A stretch of 23,197 nucleotides of DNA from Selenomonas sp. (GTDB lineage: Bacteria > Bacillota > Negativicutes > Selenomonadales > Selenomonadaceae), in assembly GCF_022771645.1 (NCBI RefSeq), contig NZ_JALFCU010000104.1:1-23197 (forward strand), given 5' to 3'. Each line of letters begins with the position of its first letter. Within the stretch, counting starts at the first letter, position 1. The notes under the pieces were generated by a model. The model was not told the origin of the DNA. It did not search any database and saw only the letters and a list, made by a program, of their open reading frames with translations. Made by a program: the position numbers and the translations under genes. Below, in pieces: positions 23,041 to 23,197 of the stretch.

Positions 23041-23197
23041 TCACACGCTCTCGAAAATCCCCACGACCCTCTGCCGCGAGTCGACGGTGAACTGGGTCGT
23101 CAGGCGGAAGACGCCGGTATCCTCGATGAAGCCGTAATCCATCGCCGTGAAGTAGATCAGGCGGATTTTGCGGTGCTTTCGGAGGTAGCTGTCCTTG
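23041..23197 (-). CDS. Unidentified protein, C-terminal end only (cut by window edge)
   Basis: An open minus-strand frame enters from the right edge and ends in TGA at 23043-23041, giving 51 residues (KDSYLRKHRKIRLIYF at its start, VVGIFESV at its end). I do not recognise the family. The orientation and the 34-base gap to the DUF115 gene suggest the same operon. The GC content is high, as in the pse genes. Confidence 0.55.
   Translation of the reverse strand, partial: KDSYLRKHRKIRLIYFTAMDYGFIEDTGVFRLTTQFTVDSRQRVVGIFESV

Noticed and set aside
1..23197. tRNA, rRNA or CRISPR array
   Set aside because: No cloverleaf-like or rRNA-like stretch and no regularly spaced short repeats were seen; the gaps between genes are all under 300 bases.

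Overview
The window is most likely from a flagellated member of the Negativicutes, with Selenomonas or a close relative the best guess. The grounds are a pseudaminic acid locus with strong AGGAGG-type ribosome binding sites, several Rpn-type PD-(D/E)XK nuclease genes, and genes that fall into a GC-rich group and an AT-richer group. The genus is an inference from gene content and style, not a database match.

Layout. Almost all metabolic genes lie on the minus strand and read from right to left. At the right edge are the 3' end of an unknown gene and a DUF115/MptE-like protein resembling flagellin-modifying Maf proteins. Next comes a plus-strand block holding a HicA/HicB toxin-antitoxin pair and an Rpn-type nuclease gene. 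From 19.6 to 13.0 kb runs a tightly packed sugar operon: pseB, pseC, pseF, an aldo/keto reductase fused to a cytidylyltransferase, a class III aminotransferase and a pseudaminic-acid-associated methylase. A second plus-strand Rpn gene interrupts the series at 12.0-12.9 kb. The series resumes with pseG, pseI and a formyltransferase. From 9.1 to 0.2 kb, at visibly lower GC, lies a decorating section: a GT32 glycosyltransferase, a TylF-like methyltransferase, three GT2 glycosyltransferases, a phase-variable methyltransferase and two DUF5672 proteins, one truncated. The C-terminal end of a third Rpn gene with its terminator lies at the left edge.

How the genes work together. PseB, PseC, PseG, PseI and PseF cover the route from UDP-GlcNAc to a CMP-activated pseudaminic acid, except for the PseH acetylation step, which is not in the window. 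The formyltransferase next to pseI could supply an N-formyl group instead. The reductase/cytidylyltransferase fusion and the aminotransferase look like a second activated-sugar branch. The glycosyltransferases and methyltransferases would build and decorate the glycan, and the DUF115 protein may attach it to flagellin.

Most notable. (1) Both complete Rpn genes carry their own promoter and terminator, and each sits between an intact pse gene and a second, diverged copy of that gene's first codons (pseG in one case, pseB in the other). This looks like a cassette that enters at gene starts and leaves an intact gene behind. (2) Three poly-G tracts (10, 12 and 8 G in the coding strand) lie in a methyltransferase (frame broken here), in the pse-associated methylase (in frame here) and at the 3' end of pseF. 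This is the signature of phase-variable glycan decoration. (3) Eight proteins of otherwise unrelated catalytic families carry a similar Rossmann-like add-on module.
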